Shown here: piece by piece, positions 1 to 6,329 of the stretch
Position numbering within the stretch: the first letter of the stretch is position 1
Layout of the letters: each line of letters begins with the position of its first letter
From: CAIRDP01 sp037141915
Lineage (GTDB): Bacteria > Bacteroidota > Bacteroidia > Bacteroidales > FEN-979
Direction of reading: 5' to 3'
Length of the DNA stretch: 10,958 nt
Assembly (NCBI GenBank): GCA_037141915.1
Contig: JBAXBP010000115.1
Coordinates: 1 to 10,958 of the forward strand
Notes under the pieces: model-generated
Databases searched by the model: none
What the model was told of the DNA's origin: nothing
What the model saw: the letters and a program-made list of their open reading frames with translations, nothing else
Translations under genes and position numbers: made by a program

Positions 1-93
1 ATGACCGTCCTGCTGAACAAGTTCTTCCCGAAATTCATGGACGGTATGGTTTACAACCATATGGCCAAAGAGCCGGATTCACCGTTCAAATGA
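1..93 (+). CDS. Short-chain dehydrogenase/reductase, C-terminal fragment (5' end outside window)
   Basis: An open frame enters from the left edge and stops at TGA 91-93, giving 30 residues that end in HMAKEPDSPFK. A tail of this kind (FFPKF.D.MV.NHMAKEP.SP) is what I recall from the C-terminus of Bacteroidota short-chain dehydrogenases (SDR, NAD(P)-dependent oxidoreductases). None of the diagnostic parts (TGxxxGxG cofactor motif, YxxxK catalytic pair) lies in the window, so the assignment rests on this tail alone. The ATG at position 1 is probably an internal methionine. It converges on the minus-strand lipoprotein gene with a 61-bp gap in which I see no clear terminator. Substrate unknown. 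Confidence 0.6.
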   Translation: MTVLLNKFFPKFMDGMVYNHMAKEPDSPFK

Positions 94-154
94 TTTACGG
101 GTTATGGTTCGCCCGCTCAGTTGAAGATATTCCTGGTGGAATGCGTTGATAAAT

Positions 155-1156
155 TCAATACCAGTCGAGAAATGCAAGATAGTCAGTGGCTGCGAGGAAG
201 GGCGAACCAATGGTAAAAGTTATTGCATTCGATCCGTCTGCATTAATGACGGTAACACTCAGGTCCCCGCTGATATAAGCAATTCTTGAACCGTCCCTGG
301 ACCAGCAGGATGGACTGTCGGAAAAGTTACTGGCTACCTTTACAGGCGCGCTTCCATCCATTTTCATCACATACAGGTCATTATACCTGAAATAACATAT
401 CCTGCTTTTGTCAGGAGCCCAGTGGAAATCTATACTGTCGTGAATATCAGCCAGTTTTACGATTGATCGATCCGATAAGGTCAGACTCCAGAGTGCATTG
501 GCATTATGAAATAATAACTGCGAGCCGTCATGAGTCCATACGGAAAAACTTCCTTTTGCAAGCAAATGGAAACCGCCCTCATTGATATACCCGGCAGAGT
601 CGGCTACTATATTGGAATGATCGGGTAATTCTTTCATGGTACTCAAACCAATATTTGCTCCGTCGGGCGACCATTCCCCAAGATAAGGATACCTCCCGTA
701 CGGAAGGAAAATATACCGAACTAAACCTGAACCGTCTGCGTTCATAAAGCATAGAGAATCGCCTAAAGTTCCGTCCGTGCCATAGATTTCATGAAGAAAT
801 GCTATCTTCCTGCCATCGGGTGAGAAAACAGGGGCAGAACCTTCGAATTCCCTTTTATCGGGCCCCCATCCGTTCATGAGATAAAACCAGTCTCCGCAAT
901 CATACAGTATTTTTGTACCGTCGGGTGACCATTTGCCGGCACCGATGTCGGGCTGGTCTGCAACCTTCGTTATCCCGGTTGAATTCATAATATAAACTCT
1001 GCTTACATTATCGTGATGACTCCGGGTCAGGAATACGAAGGTACCACCCAGTTCCCCGGGCCAGTAATTTGTTTCCTTTTTTTTGCAGCCACTGTCCGAA
1101 ACAAAAATAATAATGACCAGGATAAGTGATAATAATTGTTTCCCTTTTGTTTTCAT
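155..1156 (-). CDS. PD40/TolB-type beta-propeller lipoprotein
   Basis: The 333-aa product starts with a lipoprotein signal: basic MKTKGK, a hydrophobic run to about residue 20, and Cys24 as the probable lipidated residue in SDSGC. The mature protein begins KKKE, so it should be exported and membrane-anchored. At least six WD40-like PD40 motifs recur about every 35-45 residues: WSPDG (76), FSPDG (111), WSPDG (162), WTHDG (207), WAPDK (246) and WSRDG (285). With NADGSG-type strands between them they build a six- or seven-bladed propeller like the C-terminal domain of TolB. There is no TolB N-terminal domain and no enzymatic motif, so the role is likely binding or scaffolding; the ligand is unknown. 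The gene lies 50 bp downstream of xerD on the same strand with no evident promoter of its own, so co-transcription is plausible. Confidence 0.8.
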   Translation of the reverse strand: MKTKGKQLLSLILVIIIFVSDSGCKKKETNYWPGELGGTFVFLTRSHHDNVSRVYIMNSTGITKVADQPDIGAGKWSPDGTKILYDCGDWFYLMNGWGPDKREFEGSAPVFSPDGRKIAFLHEIYGTDGTLGDSLCFMNADGSGLVRYIFLPYGRYPYLGEWSPDGANIGLSTMKELPDHSNIVADSAGYINEGGFHLLAKGSFSVWTHDGSQLLFHNANALWSLTLSDRSIVKLADIHDSIDFHWAPDKSRICYFRYNDLYVMKMDGSAPVKVASNFSDSPSCWSRDGSRIAYISGDLSVTVINADGSNAITFTIGSPFLAATDYLAFLDWY

Positions 1157-1182
1157 ATCATGGTTATTAACAATGATTTTCT

Positions 1183-1214
1183 CTACCTCTCTACCTCGCT
1201 ACCTCACTACTTAC
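1183..1214. repeat. 8-bp tandem repeat, CTACCTCN, three exact units plus a degenerate fourth
   Basis: On the + strand the units are CTACCTCT (1183), CTACCTCG (1191) and CTACCTCA (1199), then the diverged CTACTTAC (1207). Read on the minus strand this is NGAGGTAG repeated, beginning at the xerD stop codon (TAG, 1209-1207) and running into the 50-bp gap before the lipoprotein gene. Only the eighth base varies between the exact units. Because the unit is 8 bp, its TAG falls successively in all three minus-strand frames. Confidence 0.85.
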
Positions 1215-2109
1215 TTCTCGGATGAAACTGTATGATTGTACTGCGCAGATATTCCCGATCTAAATGCGTGTAGATCTCAGTCGTGGTGATGGATTCATGC
1301 CCGAGCATTTCCTGGACCGCGCGCAGGTCGGCTCCGCCCTCAACAAGAGAGGTGGCGAAGGAATGGCGGAAGGTATGCGGACTGATGGTTTTCTTTATCC
1401 CCGCTTTTGCTGCAAGGTCTTTTATAATATTGAATATCATTACCCTGCTTAACTTAGTCCCCCTGCGGTTCAGGAAAACGAAATCTTCATTCCCCGTCTT
1501 TATCGGTACACCCGTCCTGATATCCTTTAAATAATGTACGATCTCGTTATGTGCTGTATCGCCAAGAGGAACCAGCCTTTCCTTGTTTCCTTTTCCTACC
1601 ACCTTGATAAACCCGTCGTTGAAATACAAATTGGTAACCTTCAGGTTGACCAGTTCCGAAACACGCAACCCGCATCCGTACAGTACCTCCAGTATGGCTT
1701 TGTTGCGTTTTCCTTCGACTGTACTCAGGTCGATCACACCTGTCATTTCATTGATCTCTTCGACAGTGAGGAAAACCGGAAGTTTACGCCCTGTCTTGGG
1801 CGATTCGAGCAGCTCGGTAGGGTCTTTGCGGATGAGATTCTCAAGAAGCAGATACTTATAAAACCCCTTCAGACCTGAAACTATCCTTGCCTGCGACGTT
1901 GCTGTCATACCCAACTCGCTGATCCACCGTAAAAAATTCTGAAGATCTTTCAGCGTTATCTGTTCAGGAGTGCAAGGGTTGCCTTTAAGTTCAAGATATT
2001 GTGTAAGTTTAAGCACATCATGTACATAAGCTTCGATGGAATTCATCGAAAGGGACTTTTCGAGACGGAGGTAGGATTTATATCCCTGAATAAAAGAATT
2101 CCAGCGCAT
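1207..2109 (-). CDS. xerD: Tyrosine recombinase, XerD-like
   Basis: The 300-aa product has the length and two-domain layout of XerC/XerD. These cytoplasmic site-specific recombinases resolve chromosome dimers at dif sites next to FtsK. Residues 1-90 form the SAM-like DNA-binding domain (F.QGYKSYLRLEKSLS.NSI..Y). Residues 110-290 form the catalytic domain with all six expected residues: Arg149 (GCGLRVSEL), Lys173 (GKGNKER), His245 and Arg248 (HTFRHSFAT), His271 (LGHESI) and the nucleophile Tyr280 (EIYTH). It is therefore intact. The ATG at 2109-2107 is a good start and faces the rpmG promoter region. XerD is preferred over XerC because of the HTFRHSFATSLVEGGADLRAVQ region and the single-copy housekeeping setting, but XerC or an element-borne integrase cannot be excluded. 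No attachment site or mobile-element cargo is visible nearby. Confidence 0.88.
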   Translation of the reverse strand: MRWNSFIQGYKSYLRLEKSLSMNSIEAYVHDVLKLTQYLELKGNPCTPEQITLKDLQNFLRWISELGMTATSQARIVSGLKGFYKYLLLENLIRKDPTELLESPKTGRKLPVFLTVEEINEMTGVIDLSTVEGKRNKAILEVLYGCGLRVSELVNLKVTNLYFNDGFIKVVGKGNKERLVPLGDTAHNEIVHYLKDIRTGVPIKTGNEDFVFLNRRGTKLSRVMIFNIIKDLAAKAGIKKTISPHTFRHSFATSLVEGGADLRAVQEMLGHESITTTEIYTHLDREYLRSTIIQFHPRSK

Positions 2110-2225
2110 CGGATGATTTATGTAGTCTTAGGATTGATTGACAGGTTAAAAGTATTAAATAATTTTTGTTTATTCCGGGAAAGTTTGTACTTTTGCAGTC
2201 CGAAAATTTCTAAGAATAATTTTTC
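2110..2225. other. Divergent intergenic region between xerD and rpmG
   Basis: This 116-bp AT-rich gap holds the + strand promoter for rpmG. For xerD, reading leftward, there is only a weak candidate -7 element (TACTTTTA, 2154-2147), which lacks the final G of the consensus. I see no encoded L28 (rpmB), although that gene commonly precedes rpmG in related genomes. Confidence 0.6.
2165..2195 (+). promoter_or_regulatory. Bacteroidota-type promoter for rpmG
   Basis: A TTTG at 2165-2168 and TACTTTTG at 2188-2195 are 19 bp apart. They match the phylum's housekeeping sigma consensus (TTTG, 19-21 bp, TAnnTTTG). Transcription should start near 2201, giving a leader of about 25 nt before the rpmG ATG at 2226. 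No Shine-Dalgarno sequence follows, as is usual in Bacteroidota. Confidence 0.75.
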
Positions 2226-2414
2226 ATGGCAAAGAAGAGCAAAGACCAGAGAATTCAAGTGATTCTGGAGTGCACAGAGCAGAAAACTAGCGGTGTGCCG
2301 GGGATGTCGCGTTACGTCACCAAGAAGAACAAGAAGAATACCCCCGAAAGACTGGAGTTGAAAAAGTACAACTCGTACCTCAAGAAAATGACTGTTCACA
2401 AAGAAATCAAATAA
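2226..2414 (+). CDS. rpmG: 50S ribosomal protein L33 (bL33), zinc-independent form
   Basis: The 62-aa basic protein (MAKKSKDQRI, then TKKNKKNTPERLELKKY) is a clear bL33, a component of the large ribosomal subunit near the E site. It has one cysteine (Cys16) and lacks both CxxC pairs of the zinc-binding type: the second pair position reads YNSYLKK instead of YCPRCGK. It is therefore the C-minus form. It is slightly longer than many bL33 proteins because of a TSGVPGMSRY insertion that is familiar in Bacteroidota homologues. The ATG at 2226 lies about 30 bp after a good promoter, and the DUF4295 gene follows after 8 bp, so the two are co-transcribed. Confidence 0.93.
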   Translation: MAKKSKDQRIQVILECTEQKTSGVPGMSRYVTKKNKKNTPERLELKKYNSYLKKMTVHKEIK

Positions 2415-2422
2415 GTTGAGAT

Positions 2423-2587
2423 ATGGCAAAGAAAGTAGTTGCTTCATTTAAAGGTTCAGCCACCGGTAAGGATTACACCAAGGTGATCCGCATGGTGCGC
2501 TCTAATAAGACCGGAGCTTACGTATTCAAGGAAGCTATGGTTCCCAACGACCAGGTTAAAGACTTCCTTGCAGGAAAGCACGATTAA
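2423..2587 (+). CDS. DUF4295 small basic protein, probable ribosome-associated protein
   Basis: A 54-aa ORF runs from ATG 2423 (MAKKVVASFKGSATGKDYTK) to TAA 2585-2587. It is basic, has no signal peptide or membrane segment, and belongs to the DUF4295 family, found in Bacteroidota directly behind rpmG. From memory, cryo-EM of a Flavobacterium ribosome showed an extra large-subunit protein (bL38) that I associate with this family; I am not certain of that link. The position between rpmG and a terminator-like hairpin, 8 bp behind rpmG, supports a ribosomal role. The sequence alone does not prove it. Confidence 0.85.
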   Translation: MAKKVVASFKGSATGKDYTKVIRMVRSNKTGAYVFKEAMVPNDQVKDFLAGKHD

Positions 2588-2607
2588 TCAGATTCATTTG
2601 ATCATGG

Positions 2608-2639
2608 AAAGCTTTTTTCAATTGAAAAAAGCTTTTTTT
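2608..2639 (+). terminator. Rho-independent terminator-like hairpin between DUF4295 gene and ftsY
   Basis: Positions 2608-2635 are a perfect 28-bp palindrome: a 12-bp stem (AAAGCTTTTTTC with its complement) around an AATT loop. It runs straight into a T tract ending at 2639. The stem has only three G:C pairs, so it is modest in strength. A T tract follows only on the + strand, so termination should act on the rpmG-DUF4295 transcript. The ftsY ATG comes 15 bp later. Confidence 0.75.
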
Positions 2640-2654
2640 ATATAAACTCTTACC

Positions 2655-3605
2655 ATGGGCCTGTTCAGTTTCCTGAGTAAAGACAAAAAGGAAGATCTCG
2701 ACAAGGGGCTTGAAAAAACCAAGACCAGCATCTTTTCAAGGATTTCCAAGGCTGTTGCCGGCAAATCAAAAGTCGACGACGAAGTCCTGGATAATCTTGA
2801 AGAGATACTTGTGACTTCGGATGTGGGAGTGGAGACCACTGTCAGGATAATCGAGCGCATACAGAATCGTGTTGCCAGGGACAAATTCCTGGGCACTGCC
2901 GAGTTGAATACCATACTTAAAGAAGAGATTGCAGGGCTGCTGCTTGAGAATTCCATAGAAGACCAGAAGGGCTTCGACTTTGCACTTCCCTATAAACCCT
3001 ATGTGATCATGGTGGTAGGAGTGAACGGGGTTGGAAAGACCACCACCATAGGCAAACTCGCCTATCACTTCAAGAAAGCAGGCAAGTCGGTTTTGCTGGG
3101 TGCAGCCGATACATTCAGGGCCGCTGCGGTCGACCAGCTGAATATCTGGGCCGAAAGGGTGGATGTCCCCATCATCATGCAGGGGATGGGAGCCGATCCT
3201 GCTTCCGTAGCATATGATACTGTCAATTCGGGAATATCACGTGGCAGTGATGTGGTGATCATCGATACGGCAGGGCGCCTTCACAACAAGATCAACCTGA
3301 TGAACGAGCTTTCCAAGATCAGGAAGGTTGTTCAGAAACTTATTCCTGAAGCACCCCATGAAGTACTCCTTGTTCTTGATGCTTCAACCGGCCAGAATGC
3401 CTTTGAACAGGCCAAACAATTCACCGCCGCCACCGAAGTCAACGCCCTCTGCCTTACCAAGCTTGACGGAACTGCTAAAGGCGGAGTAGTCATAGGTATT
3501 TCAGACCAGTTCAGGATCCCCGTTAAATATATTGGTGTGGGAGAAAAGCTTGAGCACCTGCAGATCTTTAACAGGGTGGAATTCGTCGATAGTCTTTTCA
3601 AATAA
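2655..3605 (+). CDS. ftsY: Signal recognition particle receptor FtsY
   Basis: The 316-aa SRP-type GTPase docks SRP-bound ribosomes at the inner membrane for co-translational insertion. Residues 1-110 are the short helical N domain, without the long acidic A domain of E. coli, as is usual in this phylum. The G domain shows G1 GVNGVGKTTT (122-131), the insertion-box motif DTFRAAAVDQL (152-162), DTAGR (204-208), TKLDG (268-272) and the closing GVGEKLEHL (295-303). All nucleotide-binding motifs are intact. The short N-terminus MGLFSFLSK could serve as an amphipathic membrane anchor. The ATG at 2655 is preferred for its good N-domain start. No promoter fits between the terminator-like hairpin and the start, so expression may depend on read-through from rpmG. 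rimO follows after 10 bp. Confidence 0.96.
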   Translation: MGLFSFLSKDKKEDLDKGLEKTKTSIFSRISKAVAGKSKVDDEVLDNLEEILVTSDVGVETTVRIIERIQNRVARDKFLGTAELNTILKEEIAGLLLENSIEDQKGFDFALPYKPYVIMVVGVNGVGKTTTIGKLAYHFKKAGKSVLLGAADTFRAAAVDQLNIWAERVDVPIIMQGMGADPASVAYDTVNSGISRGSDVVIIDTAGRLHNKINLMNELSKIRKVVQKLIPEAPHEVLLVLDASTGQNAFEQAKQFTAATEVNALCLTKLDGTAKGGVVIGISDQFRIPVKYIGVGEKLEHLQIFNRVEFVDSLFK

Positions 3606-3615
3606 ATAAAACCGG

Positions 3616-4950
3616 TTGAAAACCAGGTCCAGGCCTCATCATATCGGAATCGTTTCACTTGGCTGCGCCAAAAACCTCATTGATTCCGAGCTCCTGCAAA
3701 AACAGCTGGATGCCGGCAACCTTAAAATCTCCTTTGATCCTTCATCAATAAAAGGCCTCGATACCATGGTCATCAATACCTGCGGTTTTATTGGTGATGC
3801 AAAAAAAGAATCGATAGATACCATACTCCAGTATGTGCAGGCCAAGGAACAGGGCAGGCTTAGCCATGTGTTTGTCATGGGATGCCTTTCGGAAAGATAC
3901 CGTGACCAGCTAAGGAAAGATATTCCCGAGGTGGATGCTTATTACGGGGTCAACGAACTCAGGAAGATTGTAAAAGATCTCGGAGGGCATTACAACAGCC
4001 ACCTGCTCGGAGAAAGGATGATCTCCACTCCTTCACATTATGCTTACCTGAAAATAGCCGAAGGTTGTGACCGTAAATGCTCATTCTGCGCCATTCCGGG
4101 AATACGGGGGGCCCACGTTTCACGCCCATCCGCCGACATTATTAAAGAAGCTGAAGGGCTCGTTGCCAAAGGCGTAAAGGAGATTATTGTTATCTCCCAG
4201 GATACAACTTATTATGGCCTGGATATATATAAAAGACGTAAGATAGCCGGATTGCTTGAAAAACTGGCAGAAATCAATCCAGATGGCTGGATCAGGCTCC
4301 ATTATGCTTATCCCCATGGCTTTCCTTCAGATCTTCTGCAGGTGATCGCCGATCATGACAATATCTGCAGTTATATTGACATCCCTCTCCAGCATATCAA
4401 TAACAGGATACTGAGGTCGATGAAACGGGGGCTTTCATCAGAAAAAACCCGTCAGCTGGTAAGTACGATCAGGGAAAAGATACCTGGCGTTACCCTTAGA
4501 AGCAGTTTTATTACGGGTTACCCTGGCGAAACCGAAAAGGAGTTCACCGAATTATATGATTTTATTGCGGAGACAGGGTTTGACAGGCTTGGCGTCTTTA
4601 CTTATTCGCATGAAGAGGACACCTCTGCTTATAAACTGAAGGATGATATCCGCCAGAAAATAAAACAGGAAAGGGCTGATAAGATCATGACCTTGCAGCA
4701 GGACATCTCGATGATGAGGAATAAAGTCAAGGTGAGCAGGATTTTCAAAGTCCTGGTAGACAGGACCGAAGGTGATTACTACATTGCCCGCACCGAAGGC
4801 GATTCCCCCGAAATTGACAATGAGGTGCTGATCCCTGTTACCGGCAATAAACTGAAGCCCGGAACGTTCGAAGAAGTAAAGATTATCTCGGCCGAAAGCT
4901 TTGATCTTTATGCAGAACCTGTAAACAGGCTTGGACAAAGACGGAAATAA
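3616..4950 (+). CDS. rimO: Ribosomal protein S12 methylthiotransferase RimO (TTG start)
   Basis: The 444-aa radical-SAM enzyme adds a methylthio group to the conserved aspartate of ribosomal protein S12. The N-terminal MTTase domain carries cluster ligands Cys17 (SLGCAKN), Cys56 (NTCGFI) and Cys90 (GCLSERY). The radical-SAM core has Cys151, Cys155 and Cys158 (EGCDRKCSFCAIPGIRG). A C-terminal TRAM domain spans roughly residues 370-440. GIRGAHVSR and the PLQH segment favour RimO over the tRNA enzyme MiaB. The start is TTG at 3616: an in-frame stop (TAA 3607-3609) lies just upstream, and no ATG or GTG occurs before the first conserved motif. It lies 10 bp behind ftsY and is likely co-transcribed with it. 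Confidence 0.95.
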   Translation: MKTRSRPHHIGIVSLGCAKNLIDSELLQKQLDAGNLKISFDPSSIKGLDTMVINTCGFIGDAKKESIDTILQYVQAKEQGRLSHVFVMGCLSERYRDQLRKDIPEVDAYYGVNELRKIVKDLGGHYNSHLLGERMISTPSHYAYLKIAEGCDRKCSFCAIPGIRGAHVSRPSADIIKEAEGLVAKGVKEIIVISQDTTYYGLDIYKRRKIAGLLEKLAEINPDGWIRLHYAYPHGFPSDLLQVIADHDNICSYIDIPLQHINNRILRSMKRGLSSEKTRQLVSTIREKIPGVTLRSSFITGYPGETEKEFTELYDFIAETGFDRLGVFTYSHEEDTSAYKLKDDIRQKIKQERADKIMTLQQDISMMRNKVKVSRIFKVLVDRTEGDYYIARTEGDSPEIDNEVLIPVTGNKLKPGTFEEVKIISAESFDLYAEPVNRLGQRRK

Positions 4951-4961
4951 TTTTAACTTTG
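4931..4961 (+). promoter_or_regulatory. Bacteroidota-type promoter for the MORN-repeat gene
   Basis: TTGG at 4931-4934 and TAACTTTG at 4954-4961 are 19 bp apart and fit the TTTG / TAnnTTTG consensus. The -33 element lies inside the last codons of rimO. The predicted transcript starts near 4967, about 36 nt before the ATG at 5003. This supports that ATG over an in-frame TTG at 4931, and suggests the MORN gene and thioesterase form their own transcription unit. Confidence 0.7.
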
Positions 4962-5002
4962 TGCCGTATCCCATTGTTATTCCAAAAAATAAACTAAGCA
5001 TT

Positions 5003-5785
5003 ATGAAAAAGAATTTCCTTGTTGCAATTGCATTCCTGTTCCTCATGACTATTGCGGCCATGCCTAAGGCCGGCGCCCAGGTAAAAGCTACCGACACTCT
5101 AAACCGCAACGATGTTGCAGGTTTTAAAACAGGCTATTGGGAAGAAAAAACAGGCGAGATCCTAAGCAAAGGATTTTATATCCAGGGAAAAAAAGAAGGC
5201 TCATGGGTGAGTTTTTACCCGAACAATATTCTCAACAAACTTGAGGAGTATAAAGCAGGTCAGAAAAACGGACCGACTGTATCGTTCGATCGCAGGGGTA
5301 AGGTCCTGCTATATGAAGCCTACCGCAACGGGCAGCTAAATGGTCAGCAGATCATGTATTCACAGATCAGTGATTTCCCTCTTTCCGAAACGAATTACCT
5401 TAACGGGATGAGATCCGGAATGTACCGCCTCTATTATGATAACGGCAAGATACAGGAAGAATCGAATTACCTCAACGACCAGAGGGATGGCATGTCGCGC
5501 TGGTACAATAAAAACGGAAGGCTGCTGGCCCAGTACAATTACAAAAGCGGCAATTTCGAAGGTCCCCAGAGAACATACTATGATAATGATACTATCCAGA
5601 TCCTTTCGAATTACAGCAAAAACGAATTTTCGGGGGATTACACAGAGTATTACAGGAATGGTAAGTTCAAGGTCACTGGGAAATATACGAACGGGCAGAA
5701 AGACGGCCCCTGGACCGAATTCGATGAAACAGGAAAAGCTGTAAAAACCACCAAGTTCAAAGTAAGCAGCCCTGCAAAAAAATAG
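5003..5785 (+). CDS. Secreted MORN-repeat protein (YwqK/COG2849-like)
   Basis: The 260-aa product from ATG 5003 begins with a signal peptide (MKKNFLVAIAFLFLMTIAAM, likely cut after AGA near residue 25). A frame extension back to TTG 4931 would bury this signal and overlap rimO, so it is rejected. Residues 40-255 consist of about nine MORN-type repeats of 23-24 residues with the pattern (E/D/N/S)G.....(Y/F)...G......Y..G: EGSWVSFYPN, NGPTVSFDRRG, SGMYRLYYDNG, DGMSRWYNKNG, SGDYTEYYRNG, DGPWTEFDETG. Such repeats form an elongated beta sheet. In Bacteroidota these proteins are exported and mostly of unknown role, although databases often label them 'YwqK family antitoxin'. No toxin gene is adjacent, so I do not adopt that label. 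The thioesterase starts 2 bp after its stop. Confidence 0.85.
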   Translation: MKKNFLVAIAFLFLMTIAAMPKAGAQVKATDTLNRNDVAGFKTGYWEEKTGEILSKGFYIQGKKEGSWVSFYPNNILNKLEEYKAGQKNGPTVSFDRRGKVLLYEAYRNGQLNGQQIMYSQISDFPLSETNYLNGMRSGMYRLYYDNGKIQEESNYLNDQRDGMSRWYNKNGRLLAQYNYKSGNFEGPQRTYYDNDTIQILSNYSKNEFSGDYTEYYRNGKFKVTGKYTNGQKDGPWTEFDETGKAVKTTKFKVSSPAKK

Positions 5786-5787
5786 TG

Positions 5788-6270
5788 ATGCGAAAGGTAA
5801 AGAATCCTTTTGTAGCATATGAAGGGTACAACTGTTTTGGCTGTGCCCCGGGTAATTCCTTAGGACTTAGGATGACTTTTATTGAAGAAGGCGAGGAGAT
5901 CGTTTCATATTGGGAACCCCAAAAACATTTTCAGGGATACCATACCATTTTGCACGGAGGGATACAAGCCACTCTGATGGACGAGGTTGCTTCGTGGTTT
6001 GTTTACGTGAGACTGAAATCGGCAGGTGTTACTTCAAAAGCTGAGATCCGCTATATCAAACCCTTGTATGTTGACAGGGGAACGCTCACTATAAGGGCTT
6101 GCCTTTTGCAGATGAGACGGAACCTGGCCGATATTTCAGTAAAGATATTTGATAATGAAAATGTGCTTTGCGCTGAATCAGTGATGGTGTTTTTTACTGT
6201 ACTTCCTGAAAAAGCTAAGGAAAACTTATATTACCCCGGGCATGAAAGCTTCTTTGATACCGAAGGGTAA
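5788..6270 (+). CDS. PaaI-type hotdog-fold thioesterase
   Basis: The 160-aa single-domain protein has the hotdog thioesterase signature HGGIQATLMDE (residues 56-66). Asp65/Glu66 on the central helix correspond to the acidic residue used by PaaI-like acyl-CoA thioesterases. It also has the N-terminal CFGCAPGNSLGLRM segment typical of this subgroup, and TSKAEIRYIKPL forms the next strand. It is expected to hydrolyse acyl-CoA thioesters in the cytoplasm; the acyl chain cannot be deduced. ATG 5788 is chosen. A GTG at 5785 is directly in front and overlaps the TAG stop of the MORN gene, so either start is possible and translational coupling is likely. Its role beside the MORN gene is unknown. Confidence 0.85.
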   Translation: MRKVKNPFVAYEGYNCFGCAPGNSLGLRMTFIEEGEEIVSYWEPQKHFQGYHTILHGGIQATLMDEVASWFVYVRLKSAGVTSKAEIRYIKPLYVDRGTLTIRACLLQMRRNLADISVKIFDNENVLCAESVMVFFTVLPEKAKENLYYPGHESFFDTEG

Positions 6271-6292
6271 AGGAATACAGATGTCCCCAATT

Positions 6293-6320
6293 TGTACATT
6301 GTACATGGTACATTGTACAT
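6293..6320. repeat. 7-bp tandem repeat (TGTACAT) forming a stem-loop in a convergent gap
   Basis: Four head-to-tail heptamers are present: TGTACAT (6293), TGTACAT (6300), GGTACAT (6307) and TGTACAT (6314). The block can also fold. Positions 6293-6304 pair with 6308-6319 in 11 of 12 positions, with a single T-T mismatch and a three-base loop. It lies between the ends of two convergent genes (thioesterase stop 6270, small lipoprotein stop 6330). No T tract follows on either strand, so it is not a classic intrinsic terminator, though it could act as a bidirectional barrier. Confidence 0.85.
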
Positions 6321-6329
6321 TACCAGGTT

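Noticed and set aside
105..209. Ten-base inverted repeat TGGTTCGCCC / GGGCGAACCA, arms at 105-114 and 200-209
   Set aside because: One such pair within about 100 bp is expected by chance in a window of this size, and one arm lies inside the lipoprotein coding sequence.
1534..1878. Long + strand frames inside xerD
   Set aside because: They are antisense to a gene with all six catalytic residues intact, so they are shadows.
1207..2109. Tyrosine recombinase as the integrase of a mobile element
   Set aside because: There are no tRNA target, attachment repeats or cargo genes nearby, and the neighbours are housekeeping genes; a chromosomal XerC/D role is simpler.
4931..5002. N-terminal extension of the MORN protein to TTG 4931
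   Set aside because: It would overlap rimO, hide the signal peptide beginning at Met 5003, and precede the predicted transcription start.
5003..5785. Antitoxin annotation for the MORN-repeat gene
   Set aside because: The product is secreted and no toxin-like neighbour is present; the YwqK antitoxin label for such repeats is generic.
6293..6320. Short repeat block as a CRISPR array
   Set aside because: The units are 7 bp, directly adjacent, without spacers, and there are no cas genes.
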